From positions 1 through 19,876 of the forward strand of contig JAQCEB010000013.1 in assembly GCA_027729925.1 (NCBI GenBank): a stretch of 19,876 nt of DNA, in the 5' to 3' direction. Made by a program: the position numbers and the translations under genes. This document shows, in pieces, positions 1 through 7,725 of the stretch. Within the stretch, counting starts at the first letter, position 1; each line of letters starts with the position of its first letter. The notes beneath the pieces were generated by a model. It was not told where the DNA came from, did not search any database, and worked only from the letters and a program-made list of their open reading frames with translations. This stretch comes from Actinomycetota bacterium. Lineage in GTDB: Bacteria > Actinomycetota > Acidimicrobiia > Actinomarinales > Actinomarinaceae.

Positions 1-817
1 TTCTGCAGGTTCATCTATGAGGAAAGTATTTTCAATACTTGATGAATCCCCAGTACTAAGTAAAACTGGAACTATTTCACCAGCAATGACAACAGATAAT
101 GTTATAGAGTTTAGAAATGTAGAGTTTTCATATGGAAGGGAGAAAGTACTACACGACATAAATTTTAAAATTAATAGAGGAGAAAAAATTGCTATTGTTG
201 GGGAAACTGGGGCAGGTAAAAGCACAATAGCTAAATTAATTTTACGTTTCTATCTACCAACAACTGGACAAGTATTGTACTACAGCGAACCTTCATCAAC
301 GGTTTCTCAAACTTGGGCAAGGAAAACTATCGCATATGTTCCACAAGAAAGTTTTTTGTTTAGAGGTTCAATTAAAGATAATTTAATATATGCAAATCCA
401 AAAAAAATAGAAATAGAAAACGAACTAACAGAAATAGGAGTTCTTGACTGGTTTAATAGATACGAAGATGGTTTACTTCATGATGTTGGTGAACGTGGTG
501 GAAATGTTTCTGCAGGAGAAAGGCAGTTTATTGCTTTGTTAAGAGCAGTCTTAGCTAAGAGAGAAATAATAGTCTTTGATGAAGCTACTGCAAATTTAGA
601 TATGGAAACTGAAAATTCGATTTTGGAAGCAACAGAAAAGATTTTATTAAATCAAACTTCAATAGTTATTGCTCATAGGCTTGAAACTGTTTTGAATGCA
701 GAAAAAATACTAGTAATGGAAAATGGAAAGCTACTTGGATTTGATAATCACAAAAATTTACTAAGCGAAAATGAAACTTATAGAGAGCTTTTTTCTGCTT
801 GGGACTTAGCTAACTAG
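1..817 (+). CDS. ABC exporter ATP-binding/permease protein, C-terminal part (cut by left window edge)
   Basis: This is the nucleotide-binding half of a type IV ABC exporter (MsbA/LmrA-like fused permease-ATPase or a half transporter), which couples ATP hydrolysis to export across the cytoplasmic membrane. The frame is open to the window start: codons before the ATG at 17 read S-A-G-S-S, continuing into MRKVFSILDE, the usual linker after the membrane domain. The gene therefore begins outside the window and the ATG at 17 is internal. Counting from that Met, I see Walker A GETGAGKST (62-70), the Q-loop around VPQE (108-111), a signature variant VSAGERQ (164-170), Walker B IIVFDEAT (184-191) and the H-loop His220. 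The substrate cannot be told from this part. The stop overlaps the convergent methyltransferase gene by 8 bp. Confidence 0.93.
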   Translation, partial: SAGSSMRKVFSILDESPVLSKTGTISPAMTTDNVIEFRNVEFSYGREKVLHDINFKINRGEKIAIVGETGAGKSTIAKLILRFYLPTTGQVLYYSEPSSTVSQTWARKTIAYVPQESFLFRGSIKDNLIYANPKKIEIENELTEIGVLDWFNRYEDGLLHDVGERGGNVSAGERQFIALLRAVLAKREIIVFDEATANLDMETENSILEATEKILLNQTSIVIAHRLETVLNAEKILVMENGKLLGFDNHKNLLSENETYRELFSAWDLAN

Positions 818-1649
818 TTTCTTCAGTAATCCTTTTTTTAGCTAAATTTACATACTCTTTTTTAATTTCATAGCCAATATAAAATCTCTTATTCTTAATA
901 GCAGCAATTGCAGTTGTTCCACTTCCTAAAAATGGATCTAAAATAATATCTTTTTCAAAACTATAAAGATTTATAAATTTTTCTGGAAGTTCAACTGGGA
1001 AAGGGGCAGGGTGACCAATTTTTTTTGCTCTAGCTGGAAGTATATTCCAAACCGAAAGTGTTGATTCCATAAATTCTTCTTTGCTTATTGTCGATTCATT
1101 TTCTGATGAATTTTTAAAAGAATGTTTAGAAAATACTAGACAGTATTCGTGTATATCTCTGATTACTGGATTTGATGCTGAGCGCCAACTACCCCACGCA
1201 AAATTTGCATTTGCTCCTTTAGATTTTTGCCAAATTATCTCTCCTCTCATTAAGAAACCAATATCTATCAGTAATTGCGTGAATAAGTTAGCAATTGGAA
1301 TGTATGGTTTTCTACCTAAGTTTGCAACATTTACAACAACTCTTCCTCCAGATTTTGTCACACGGAAAGTTTCCGTAAAAACTTTTTTCATAAGATCCCA
1401 GTATTCTTCATCTGTCAAATTTAAATCACTGTCTTTGCCTATATTATATGGTGGCGATGTCACTGTTAGACTTATTGAATTATCTAAAAGTTCTGACATA
1501 TTTTCTGAGCTTTTATTGTAAATTTTATTCTTTTTCACTAGAGTATTATTTTTTTCAGTAAATTCAATAATTGGAGTATCAATTTGAAACTGTGAAACGT
1601 AACCTTTTCTTGATCCTGATCCAATTTTAAATTTTGAATTTTTAGACAT
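810..1649 (-). CDS. orphan DNA methyltransferase, beta class (N4-cytosine or N6-adenine)
   Basis: A 279-aa S-adenosylmethionine-dependent DNA methyltransferase that methylates an exocyclic amino group in duplex DNA. The catalytic motif IV, TSPPYN (64-69), comes before the AdoMet-binding motif I, DPFLGSGTT (238-246); this order defines the beta class. SPPY is most often seen in N4-cytosine enzymes but also occurs in N6-adenine enzymes, so the modified base is open. The protein ends soon after motif I (GYEIKKEYVNLAKKRI, motif X-like) and has no extra C-terminal domain as in CcrM. No restriction endonuclease gene lies beside it, so it looks solitary, with a possible role in gene regulation, replication timing or protection from phage. 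It is divergent from the M23 peptidase gene (30 bp spacer) and overlaps the ABC gene tail. No Shine-Dalgarno sequence is visible before its ATG. Confidence 0.9.
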   Translation of the reverse strand: MSKNSKFKIGSGSRKGYVSQFQIDTPIIEFTEKNNTLVKKNKIYNKSSENMSELLDNSISLTVTSPPYNIGKDSDLNLTDEEYWDLMKKVFTETFRVTKSGGRVVVNVANLGRKPYIPIANLFTQLLIDIGFLMRGEIIWQKSKGANANFAWGSWRSASNPVIRDIHEYCLVFSKHSFKNSSENESTISKEEFMESTLSVWNILPARAKKIGHPAPFPVELPEKFINLYSFEKDIILDPFLGSGTTAIAAIKNKRFYIGYEIKKEYVNLAKKRITEETS

Positions 1650-1660
1650 ATTTAAATTTT

Positions 1661-1680
1661 AATGTTTTAAAATGTTTTAA
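1661..1680. repeat. two perfect tandem copies of a 10-bp unit in a 30-bp divergent spacer
   Basis: The 10-mer AATGTTTTAA occurs twice head to tail (1661-1670 and 1671-1680), and the second copy ends on the A of the peptidase start codon. The spacer between the two divergent start codons is only 1650-1679. No clear promoter hexamers or Shine-Dalgarno sequences can be placed in it. Confidence 0.6.
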
Positions 1681-2276
1681 TGAAAAAATGGTTAAATACT
1701 ATTATTTTTATAGTTTTTATTGTAAATATTTTGTGCTTACCATCAACTGCAAAAGCATCACACACTGATTTCCTTGAAAAACTTGTTTTTCCAGTTAAAA
1801 ATATTATGTCTCATTTTTATGACGATTGGAATGAAACACGTGGGAATGGTGATAGAACCCATGATGGTTTAGATATCAGATCAAGTAAAGGAACACCAAT
1901 CGTTGCTGTTGCAGATGGTGTAGTTAATACAATTGCTTATTCTGAAGCATCTGGGTATTACCTTGCTATAGACCATGGAAATGGATGGCTCTCCCTGTAT
2001 GTTCACCTAAATGATGACTTAATTGGTAACGACAATTTAGGAGGTTTTGAAACAGCATTTGCAGAAAAAATTTACGTAGGGGCAGTTGTAGTTGGAGGTC
2101 AAGAAATAGGTTACATTGGTGATTCTGGTAATGCAGAGGGAACTGTTCCCCACTTACACTTTGAGTTAAGATATAACGGAGTTCCTCAAGCTATTTATGA
2201 ATATATTAAAGCTAGTTTTCAAAGATTTGAAATAAGTCTTAACGTTCCAAAAAAAGTAGGATTAAACGTTTTTTAA
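1680..2276 (+). CDS. secreted M23 family metallopeptidase (peptidoglycan endopeptidase-like)
   Basis: A 198-aa exported zinc metallopeptidase of the LytM/M23 family, expected to cut peptide cross-links of peptidoglycan outside the membrane during growth or division. A signal peptide is visible: basic MKKW, a hydrophobic core (residues 7-20) and a likely cleavage after A-K-A (about 26). The zinc and catalytic motifs are complete: H61-x3-D65 (HDGLD), the conserved His109 in YVHL, and H158-L-H160 in the typical PHLHFE sequence. It has no LysM or coiled-coil domain, so it is close to a bare catalytic domain. The start is the only Met that retains the signal peptide. There is no Shine-Dalgarno sequence, so the mRNA may be leaderless. 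The 3' end overlaps the convergent small gene by 15 bp. An inactive LytM adaptor is unlikely because all ligands are present. Confidence 0.9.
   Translation: MKKWLNTIIFIVFIVNILCLPSTAKASHTDFLEKLVFPVKNIMSHFYDDWNETRGNGDRTHDGLDIRSSKGTPIVAVADGVVNTIAYSEASGYYLAIDHGNGWLSLYVHLNDDLIGNDNLGGFETAFAEKIYVGAVVVGGQEIGYIGDSGNAEGTVPHLHFELRYNGVPQAIYEYIKASFQRFEISLNVPKKVGLNVF
2241..2274 (+). terminator. possible weak hairpin with T-run at the end of the M23 gene
   Basis: AACGTT (2241-2246) and AACGTT (2265-2270) can form a 6-bp stem with an 18-nt loop, followed directly by TTTT (2271-2274). It lies inside the peptidase reading frame and the convergent gene's end. The stem is short and the loop is large, so this is only a weak candidate for the otherwise missing terminator. 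Confidence 0.2.
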
Positions 2277-2702
2277 GTCAATTAAATTTCTATCAATAGC
2301 TTCTGCATTTTCGAGTTCAAGAACTGTTTTAATATAATCAATTTTTGAATCAATTAATACATACACAAGATTTTTTAAATTCAAGATTAGATCATTGGGG
2401 TCCAAACTTGAAATCCAAATTATCCTACTAGTACTTGAATTCTTAATTGAAGTAATAAATGTCTCTCTTAAATTTTCAATTTCGTCTTCAAAATAGATTG
2501 AACAATAAGCCCCATGGCTAGCAGTTGATATATGGGTATCGTCTTTTATATCACCTATAGCTTTTTTACCTGGAAGTGAATCAATATACTCTCTCGGCTG
2601 AGCGTCTGATATAAACACTCTTAAATCTTTATTTTGAATATTTAAATCTTTTAATAAAGTTGTATGCACTTCATTTGAAGGATTGATAAAAATAGCTGGC
2701 AT
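2262..2702 (-). CDS. small hypothetical protein, TrkA-N-like (Rossmann half) in part
   Basis: A 146-aa soluble protein I cannot assign firmly. The stretch LRVFISDAQPREYIDSL... followed by KAIGDIKDDTHISTA resembles the second half of a TrkA-N/RCK nucleotide-binding fold: an acidic residue after a strand, then GD plus an acidic turn, as in the GDA(T/S)D motif. The N-terminal glycine-rich loop is not recognisable, and no RCK-C domain follows. It has no signal peptide or membrane segment. It is transcribed divergently from sufB, the place where actinobacteria usually carry the Suf regulator SufR, but it has no helix-turn-helix or cysteine cluster that would make it SufR. Its stop region overlaps the M23 gene. 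The fold assignment is a guess from pattern; existence of the gene is supported by an intact frame that fills the gap exactly. Confidence 0.65.
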   Translation of the reverse strand: MPAIFINPSNEVHTTLLKDLNIQNKDLRVFISDAQPREYIDSLPGKKAIGDIKDDTHISTASHGAYCSIYFEDEIENLRETFITSIKNSSTSRIIWISSLDPNDLILNLKNLVYVLIDSKIDYIKTVLELENAEAIDRNLIDLKNV

Positions 2703-2713
2703 ATAAAAATAAT

Positions 2714-2733
2714 AATTATTTTATGAAATAATT
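2714..2733. promoter_or_regulatory. near-perfect 20-bp palindrome in the sufB divergent spacer (candidate operator)
   Basis: The arms AATTATTT (2714-2721) and AAATAATT (2726-2733) are exact reverse complements around TATG, so 9 of the 10 base pairs of the 20-bp symmetry match. It sits 47 bp before the sufB ATG and 11 bp before the divergent small gene. A TTGGCA element (2732-2737) overlaps its right arm, but no convincing -10 lies at the right distance, so no promoter is called. It could be a repressor site or an AT-only coincidence. Confidence 0.35.
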
Positions 2734-2780
2734 GGCAGTTTACTTTATAGATTGAATTTAGTTGTTAGTAGTATTAAGTT

Positions 2781-4190
2781 ATGGCAAACATAGATATAGA
2801 TTTAGGAAAGTATTCACTTGGTTGGTCTGATCCAGAAAAGAATGTGTTTAAACCAGAAAAAGGTTTAAATGAAGAAATAATTCGAAAAATGTCTGAAATT
2901 AAAGAAGAGCCAGAGTGGATGCTTGAATTCAGATTGAAATCTTACAAAAGATTTCTTGAAAAGCCAATGCCGAATTGGGTAGCAAAAGAAAAATTAGAAT
3001 CTTTAGATTTTGACGACATTTATTACTACATCAAACCAACAGAAAATCAGGCAGACTCTTGGGACATGGTTCCTGAAGAAATCAAACAAACATATGAAAA
3101 ATTAGGAATTCCTGAAGCTGAAAGAACCTATTTAGCTGGTGTCACTGCACAATATGAAAGTGAAGTGGTATATCACAAAAATAGGGAAGATTTAGAACAA
3201 CTTGGAGTTCTTTTTTGTGATATGGACACTGCAGTTCGTGAATACCCTGAACTTGTTAAAGAATATTTTGGCACTGTCATCCCGCCTGGTGATAATAAAT
3301 TTGCAGCTTTGAATTCTGCTGTTTGGTCTGGTGGTTCATTTATTTACGTTCCTAAAGGAGTGCATATTGACGATCCTTTGCAAGCTTACTTTAGAATTAA
3401 TGCACAAAACATGGGTCAATTTGAAAGAACCTTGATCATAGTTGATGAAGGAGCTTCAGTACATTACATTGAAGGTTGCTCTGCACCTGTTTATTCAACT
3501 GATTCATTGCATTCAGCCGTAGTCGAAATTATTGTTAAACCTTCTGGTACTTGTAGATATACAACAATTCAGAATTGGTCAAATGATGTTTTTAATCTTG
3601 TCACTAAAAGAGCTCAAGCATTTGCCAATGCAACCATGGAGTGGATTGATGCAAATATTGGGTCATCTTTGACTGTAAAGTATCCTTCAGTTTATTTGAT
3701 GGAGCCTGGGGCACATGGTGAAGTCTTATCAGTAGCTTTTGCAAATTCAGGACAGCATCAAGACACAGGAGCAAAAATGGTTCATTTAGCCCCTGACACT
3801 ACATCTTTGATTACCTCAAAATCAATTTCAAAAGGAGGGGGAAGGGGCGCTTATCGTGGTTTGGTGCGCGTTGAAGAGGGAGCAGAAACTGCAAAAAGTT
3901 TTGTACGTTGTGATGCTCTAATTTTAGATGATAAATCTAGGTCCGATACTTATCCCTATATGGAGATTGAAGAATCAACAGCTGAAATTGGTCATGAAGC
4001 AACTGTTTCAAAAGTTGGTGAAGATCAACTATTTTACTTAATGAGTAGAGGCTTGTCTGAAGCTGAAGCAACATCAATGATTGTTGCCGGCTTTGTTGAA
4101 GAATTTACTAAAACCCTACCAATGGAATATGCAATGGAGTTTAATAAATTGATTGAAATAAACATGATTGAAGCCGGCGCAATAGGTTAG
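2781..4190 (+). CDS. sufB: Fe-S cluster assembly scaffold protein SufB
   Basis: SufB (469 aa) forms the cytosolic SufBC2D complex on which [4Fe-4S] clusters are built for apo-proteins. The sequence is full length and typical: an N-terminal helical region with GIPEAERTYLAGVTAQYESE, then the right-handed beta-helix core with SGGSFIYVPKGV. The conserved Cys377 (in FVRCDAL) and the pair His405-Glu406 (in EIGHEA) line up, by a constant offset of 28, with E. coli SufB Cys405 and His433-Glu434, the residues used in sulfur transfer and cluster formation. It heads a + strand run of six genes. The start at 2781 follows a 78-bp divergent spacer. No Shine-Dalgarno sequence is visible, which would fit a short or leaderless 5' end. 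The next gene, sufD, starts 12 bp after the stop. Confidence 0.97.
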   Translation: MANIDIDLGKYSLGWSDPEKNVFKPEKGLNEEIIRKMSEIKEEPEWMLEFRLKSYKRFLEKPMPNWVAKEKLESLDFDDIYYYIKPTENQADSWDMVPEEIKQTYEKLGIPEAERTYLAGVTAQYESEVVYHKNREDLEQLGVLFCDMDTAVREYPELVKEYFGTVIPPGDNKFAALNSAVWSGGSFIYVPKGVHIDDPLQAYFRINAQNMGQFERTLIIVDEGASVHYIEGCSAPVYSTDSLHSAVVEIIVKPSGTCRYTTIQNWSNDVFNLVTKRAQAFANATMEWIDANIGSSLTVKYPSVYLMEPGAHGEVLSVAFANSGQHQDTGAKMVHLAPDTTSLITSKSISKGGGRGAYRGLVRVEEGAETAKSFVRCDALILDDKSRSDTYPYMEIEESTAEIGHEATVSKVGEDQLFYLMSRGLSEAEATSMIVAGFVEEFTKTLPMEYAMEFNKLIEINMIEAGAIG

Positions 4191-4202
4191 AGATTAAATA
4201 AT

Positions 4203-5360
4203 TTGAGTATAAAAGCATTCAGTGAATCTGTTACGTCTAAAAATTATGTAGACATACCTAAAATTTCGGTAAAAGACGAAGATTGGAAGTATACAAAGAT
4301 TATTGATGAAATTAATGATTTTGAACCAATCAAAAATTTTGTAGATCTAAAAGCAACTGATGAATTTGAAATAATTACAAACGGTGCAGAGTATCTTGCT
4401 AAAGAATCTAATTACTTTCAAACGGAAGATATTCGATTATTAGGTAGCCAATTAGTTTCTGAATATTATAAGCGTCCTTTTGATAGATTTATTGCTCAAC
4501 AATATCAGAAGTGTTCGGGTGGTTTTTTATTAAGCCTTATAAAAAATAATGAAGAAACAATTAAAATTGATGTTCATTCAAATGGACTTATAGTTCCGTA
4601 TATAGGAATATCTTGTGAAAAAAATGTAACTTCTAAAATTTTAATAAATTTTGGAGAAAATCTTCAAGGCAGTGCTTATCCAATTATTGAAATTTTTGGG
4701 CATGAAAATTCTTCACTTGAAGTAATAATTAATACAAGTTCTGTACACGATATTGAAATAATTAATTCTATATATGCAGAATTAAGTAAAGACTCAAGTT
4801 TAAGTATTCACACTGTTAGTACTGGTGGTAGATTTTCTAGAAATAGAATTGATGTTGATTTAAAAGGAGATGGATCAAACTTTCTTATTGATGGAGTTTA
4901 TTTTGGTGAAAATAGTCAAATTCACGATAATAGAGTATTTGTAAATCATATCGCTAAAAGGACAACTTCTAACATGTTAACTAAGGGTGTTTTAGGAGAT
5001 AGTAGTAAATCTGTTTTTACTGGAACAATTCACATTGCAGAAGGTGCTCAGAAAACAGAATCACATCAAGAGAATAGAAACATACTTTTAAGCGACACTG
5101 CAAGTGCTCAATCTGTACCAAATTTAGAAATATTATGTGACGATGTTATTTGTGGACATGGATCTTCTGTTGGTCCTTTAGACGAAAAGCTTTTCCATTA
5201 TGTCATGTCTAGAGGAATTGAAAGAGAGGGTGCTGAAAAGCTCTTAATAAATGGTTTTTTTAATGAAGTTCTTAAACAAAATGGTTGGGAAGAAATATCA
5301 GAAACAGTTGCTAAAACAATTCTAGAAAAGTATGAAAAAGTAAGAAAAGGAAAAAATTGA
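4203..5360 (+). CDS. sufD: Fe-S cluster assembly protein SufD (TTG start)
   Basis: SufD (385 aa) is the SufB paralogue that pairs with it in the SufBC2D scaffold and is needed for iron acquisition. The beta-helix core ends in the family's C-terminal block: EILCDDVICGHGSSVGPLDEKLFHYVMSRGI. Cys317 and His319 of CGHG correspond to E. coli SufD Cys358 and His360, the latter being at the SufB-SufD interface cluster site. The start codon is TTG at 4203, chosen because it lies 12 bp after the sufB stop and no in-frame ATG or GTG occurs nearby; a weak GAG lies about 10 nt upstream. N-terminal sequence (DEDWKYTKI) matches the usual SufD entry motif W-K-Y-T. It is followed by one base and then the Rieske gene. 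Confidence 0.95.
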   Translation: MSIKAFSESVTSKNYVDIPKISVKDEDWKYTKIIDEINDFEPIKNFVDLKATDEFEIITNGAEYLAKESNYFQTEDIRLLGSQLVSEYYKRPFDRFIAQQYQKCSGGFLLSLIKNNEETIKIDVHSNGLIVPYIGISCEKNVTSKILINFGENLQGSAYPIIEIFGHENSSLEVIINTSSVHDIEIINSIYAELSKDSSLSIHTVSTGGRFSRNRIDVDLKGDGSNFLIDGVYFGENSQIHDNRVFVNHIAKRTTSNMLTKGVLGDSSKSVFTGTIHIAEGAQKTESHQENRNILLSDTASAQSVPNLEILCDDVICGHGSSVGPLDEKLFHYVMSRGIEREGAEKLLINGFFNEVLKQNGWEEISETVAKTILEKYEKVRKGKN

Positions 5361-5361
5361 T

Positions 5362-5667
5362 ATGGTAAGTATTCCTGTATCTCAATTTGATGATAATTCC
5401 GTAGTAACAGTTCAGATAGAGGGTCAAGAAGTTGTAGTTTTTAAAATAGAAGAAGATTATTTTGCATTAAACAACAGATGTTCCCATGCTGAAGCATCAC
5501 TTTCAGAAGGAGAAGTTTATGATTGTAAAGTTGAATGTCCTTTACATGGTGCAGAATTTGATTTGAAAACTGGTGAACCTTTAACACTGCCAGCAACAAA
5601 ACCTGTGAAAGTGTATGATGTGTTACTCCAAAACGATCAGTTAATAATACAGGACAAACATGCTTGA
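5362..5667 (+). CDS. Rieske [2Fe-2S] ferredoxin encoded between sufD and sufC
   Basis: A 101-aa small soluble Rieske protein of the dioxygenase-ferredoxin type. The cluster ligands are all present: C40-x-H42 (RCSHAEASL) and C59-x2-H62 (CPLHGAEF), spaced as in Rieske domains. It has no membrane anchor, so it works in the cytosol, probably passing electrons in Fe-S assembly or repair. That role is inferred from position: a Rieske gene between sufD and sufC recurs in actinobacterial suf operons. An SD-like AAAGGA lies about 10 nt before the ATG. The gene overlaps sufC by 8 bp, so the two are probably translationally coupled. It might instead be the ferredoxin partner of an oxygenase, but no oxygenase gene is near. 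Confidence 0.93.
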   Translation: MVSIPVSQFDDNSVVTVQIEGQEVVVFKIEEDYFALNNRCSHAEASLSEGEVYDCKVECPLHGAEFDLKTGEPLTLPATKPVKVYDVLLQNDQLIIQDKHA

Positions 5668-6358
5668 AGTAATTAATTTAAAAGCTTCTATTGGTGAAGT
5701 TAAAATTTTAAATGGCATTAATTTGAATATAAATAAGGGGGAGTTACATGCTGTAATGGGTCCAAATGGTTCAGGTAAATCTACACTGTGTCATGTCCTA
5801 ATGGGTAACACTGAATATAAAGCAGAAGGAACTGCTATGTTGAATGAAGTTAATCTGCTTGATAAACAACAATTCGAACGTTCAAAAGCAGGCCTATTCC
5901 AGTCTTTTCAGTACCCTCAAGGTTTGCCAGGAGTATCACTATATGAATTTGTGAAGACATCAAACAAAGATTTATCAGATGAATTTATTAATTCAATCGC
6001 AGATAAGTTCAATGTTAGAAAATTCTTAGAACGAGATGTAAACGTTGACTTATCCGGAGGAGAGAAAAAAAGAGCTGAATTGTTCCAGTTAGCACTGAAA
6101 AAGCCAAAATTAGCACTACTTGATGAAATTGATTCAGGCTTAGATATTGATGCTATTAAAACTGTTGCAAGTTTAATAAACGAAAACAGAGATGATGAAA
6201 CAGCGTATTTACTTGTTACTCATTATTCTCGAATATTAAAGTATCTTAAAGTTGATAAGGTGCATATTGTTGTTAAGGGAACTGTTGTAAAATCTGGTGA
6301 AGAAGAACTTATTGAAGAAGTTGATTCTGGTGGATACACTCAATATCAAGATGCATAA
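5660..6358 (+). CDS. sufC: Fe-S cluster assembly ATPase SufC
   Basis: SufC (232 aa) is the ABC-type ATPase of the SufBC2D scaffold; its ATP-driven dimerisation reshapes SufB and SufD. Motifs are complete: Walker A GPNGSGKST (34-42), Q-loop QSFQYPQGLPGV (81-92, a SufC hallmark), signature LSGGEKKR (131-138), Walker B LALLDEIDSGLDID (151-164) and H-loop His188. The Shine-Dalgarno AGGA lies five bases before the ATG, inside the Rieske gene. It is slightly shorter than the usual 245-260 aa. The stop codon overlaps the fumC start (TAATG). There are no membrane domains, as expected for this ABC family. Confidence 0.97.
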   Translation: MLEVINLKASIGEVKILNGINLNINKGELHAVMGPNGSGKSTLCHVLMGNTEYKAEGTAMLNEVNLLDKQQFERSKAGLFQSFQYPQGLPGVSLYEFVKTSNKDLSDEFINSIADKFNVRKFLERDVNVDLSGGEKKRAELFQLALKKPKLALLDEIDSGLDIDAIKTVASLINENRDDETAYLLVTHYSRILKYLKVDKVHIVVKGTVVKSGEEELIEEVDSGGYTQYQDA

Positions 6359-7725
6359 TGGATAATAAATATAGAATTGAAAAAGACTCTATGGGAGAAT
6401 TCAAAGTCCCTGAAGAAGCAAACTACGGTGCGTCAACCGCGAGAGCTGTTGAAAACTTTCCCATTTCAAATTTAAAATTTACTAGAACTTTTATTAGAGC
6501 ATTGGGTGAAATCAAAAAAGCTGCAGCCTTAGTAAATTTGGATAATGAACTATTAAGCCAAGAGATGACTCAAGCAATTGTTGAAGCTTCAGAAGAAGTC
6601 ATTAGTGGCAAATATGATAAAGATTTTGTAATTGATATTTTTCAAACTGGTTCAGGTACCTCAACAAATATGAATGCAAATGAAGTTATTGCAAAAGTAG
6701 CAATGTCTAATTCTGGACAATCCATACACCCTAATGACCATGTAAATATGAGTCAGTCATCAAATGATGTTATACCTACAGCAACAAATGTTGCAGCTGT
6801 TTTAGAAGCAAATGAAAAACTTATACCCAACATAGATAAATTGATTAAATCACTTGAAAGTAAAGGCTTGGCTTGGAGAGATGTTTATAAAAATGGTAAA
6901 ACACATTTGATGGATGCTACACCAGTTACATTAGGACAAGAGTTTTCAGGCTATGCTGCATTATTGACTGAGAGAAAAATTGACATAGAGAATTCATTAG
7001 AGAATGTAAAGAAGCTTGCTATTGGAGGTACTGCTGTTGGTACAGGTATTAATGCCCCAACTGGATTTGGTTCAGATGTAGCAAATTTACTGAGCAAACA
7101 TTTACTAGTAGAGTTTTGCGAAATTGAAAACCATTTCATAAGACAAGGTTCAAGAGAAGAAATTGTACAACTTTCATCTGCTTTGAGAGCGTTAGCTGTT
7201 TCTATGTTTAAAATTGCGAATGATATTAGATGGATGGGTAGTGGGCCAGTTTCTGGACTAAATGAATTAAGCATACCAGCATTGCAACCTGGATCGTCAA
7301 TAATGCCAGGTAAAGTTAACCCTGTAATACCTGAGATGATGATGCAAGTTTCTGCACAAGTTATAGGTAATGATCAAACTATTGCTTTTGCATCTTCTAG
7401 TGGAAATTTTGAACTCAACACAATGCTTCCAATTATGGCTCATAATATTCTTGAAAGCATTTCACTATTGGGTTCAAGTCTGGATGTATTTGAAGAGAAG
7501 TTAATAAGAGATTTAAAACCTAATTCTGAAAACTTATCAGAAAATGTACAAAAAAATTCAATTTTAGTAACTGCACTCGTACCACAAATTGGATACGACA
7601 AAGCAGCAGAGGTAGCTAAAAAAGCTATGAAGTTAAACAAAACTATTAAGGAAGTGTTGCTTGAAAATAATATACTTTCTGAAAACGAAATAGATGAGCT
7701 TTTAGATATTACTAAATTAATTTAA
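6358..7725 (+). CDS. fumC: class II fumarate hydratase
   Basis: Fumarase C (455 aa) interconverts fumarate and (S)-malate in the citric acid cycle without an Fe-S cluster. Evidence: TGSGTSTNMNANEV (active-site region 1), the SQSSND block, GKTHLMDATPVTLGQEFSGY with catalytic His183, and the superfamily signature GSSIMPGKVNP (312-322) carrying the catalytic serine. Length is normal (about 460 aa), and NMNANEV distinguishes it from aspartase and argininosuccinate lyase. Its ATG shares a base with the sufC stop, so it appears to belong to the suf transcript; no separate Shine-Dalgarno sequence is seen, suggesting reinitiation after sufC. Having an oxygen- and iron-tolerant fumarase on the suf transcript is a location where sufS is more usual. 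Confidence 0.97.
   Translation: MDNKYRIEKDSMGEFKVPEEANYGASTARAVENFPISNLKFTRTFIRALGEIKKAAALVNLDNELLSQEMTQAIVEASEEVISGKYDKDFVIDIFQTGSGTSTNMNANEVIAKVAMSNSGQSIHPNDHVNMSQSSNDVIPTATNVAAVLEANEKLIPNIDKLIKSLESKGLAWRDVYKNGKTHLMDATPVTLGQEFSGYAALLTERKIDIENSLENVKKLAIGGTAVGTGINAPTGFGSDVANLLSKHLLVEFCEIENHFIRQGSREEIVQLSSALRALAVSMFKIANDIRWMGSGPVSGLNELSIPALQPGSSIMPGKVNPVIPEMMMQVSAQVIGNDQTIAFASSSGNFELNTMLPIMAHNILESISLLGSSLDVFEEKLIRDLKPNSENLSENVQKNSILVTALVPQIGYDKAAEVAKKAMKLNKTIKEVLLENNILSENEIDELLDITKLI

Noticed and set aside
806..845. TTAGCTAA at 806-813 and again at 838-845 as a possible bidirectional terminator between the ABC and methyltransferase genes
   Set aside because: The unit is itself a palindrome, the loop would be 24 nt, and the stem is AT-rich with no useful T-run; probably chance.
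1081..1521. Open frame of 146 codons on the + strand inside the methyltransferase gene
   Set aside because: It is antisense to the conserved methyltransferase motifs, and its translation resembles nothing; a shadow of an AT-rich gene.
2262..2702. The 146-aa gene next to sufB as SufR
   Set aside because: No winged-helix segment and no C-terminal cysteine cluster are visible.
6951..7274. Open frame of 107 codons antisense to fumC
   Set aside because: It covers conserved fumarase sequence and has no family features or ribosome site.
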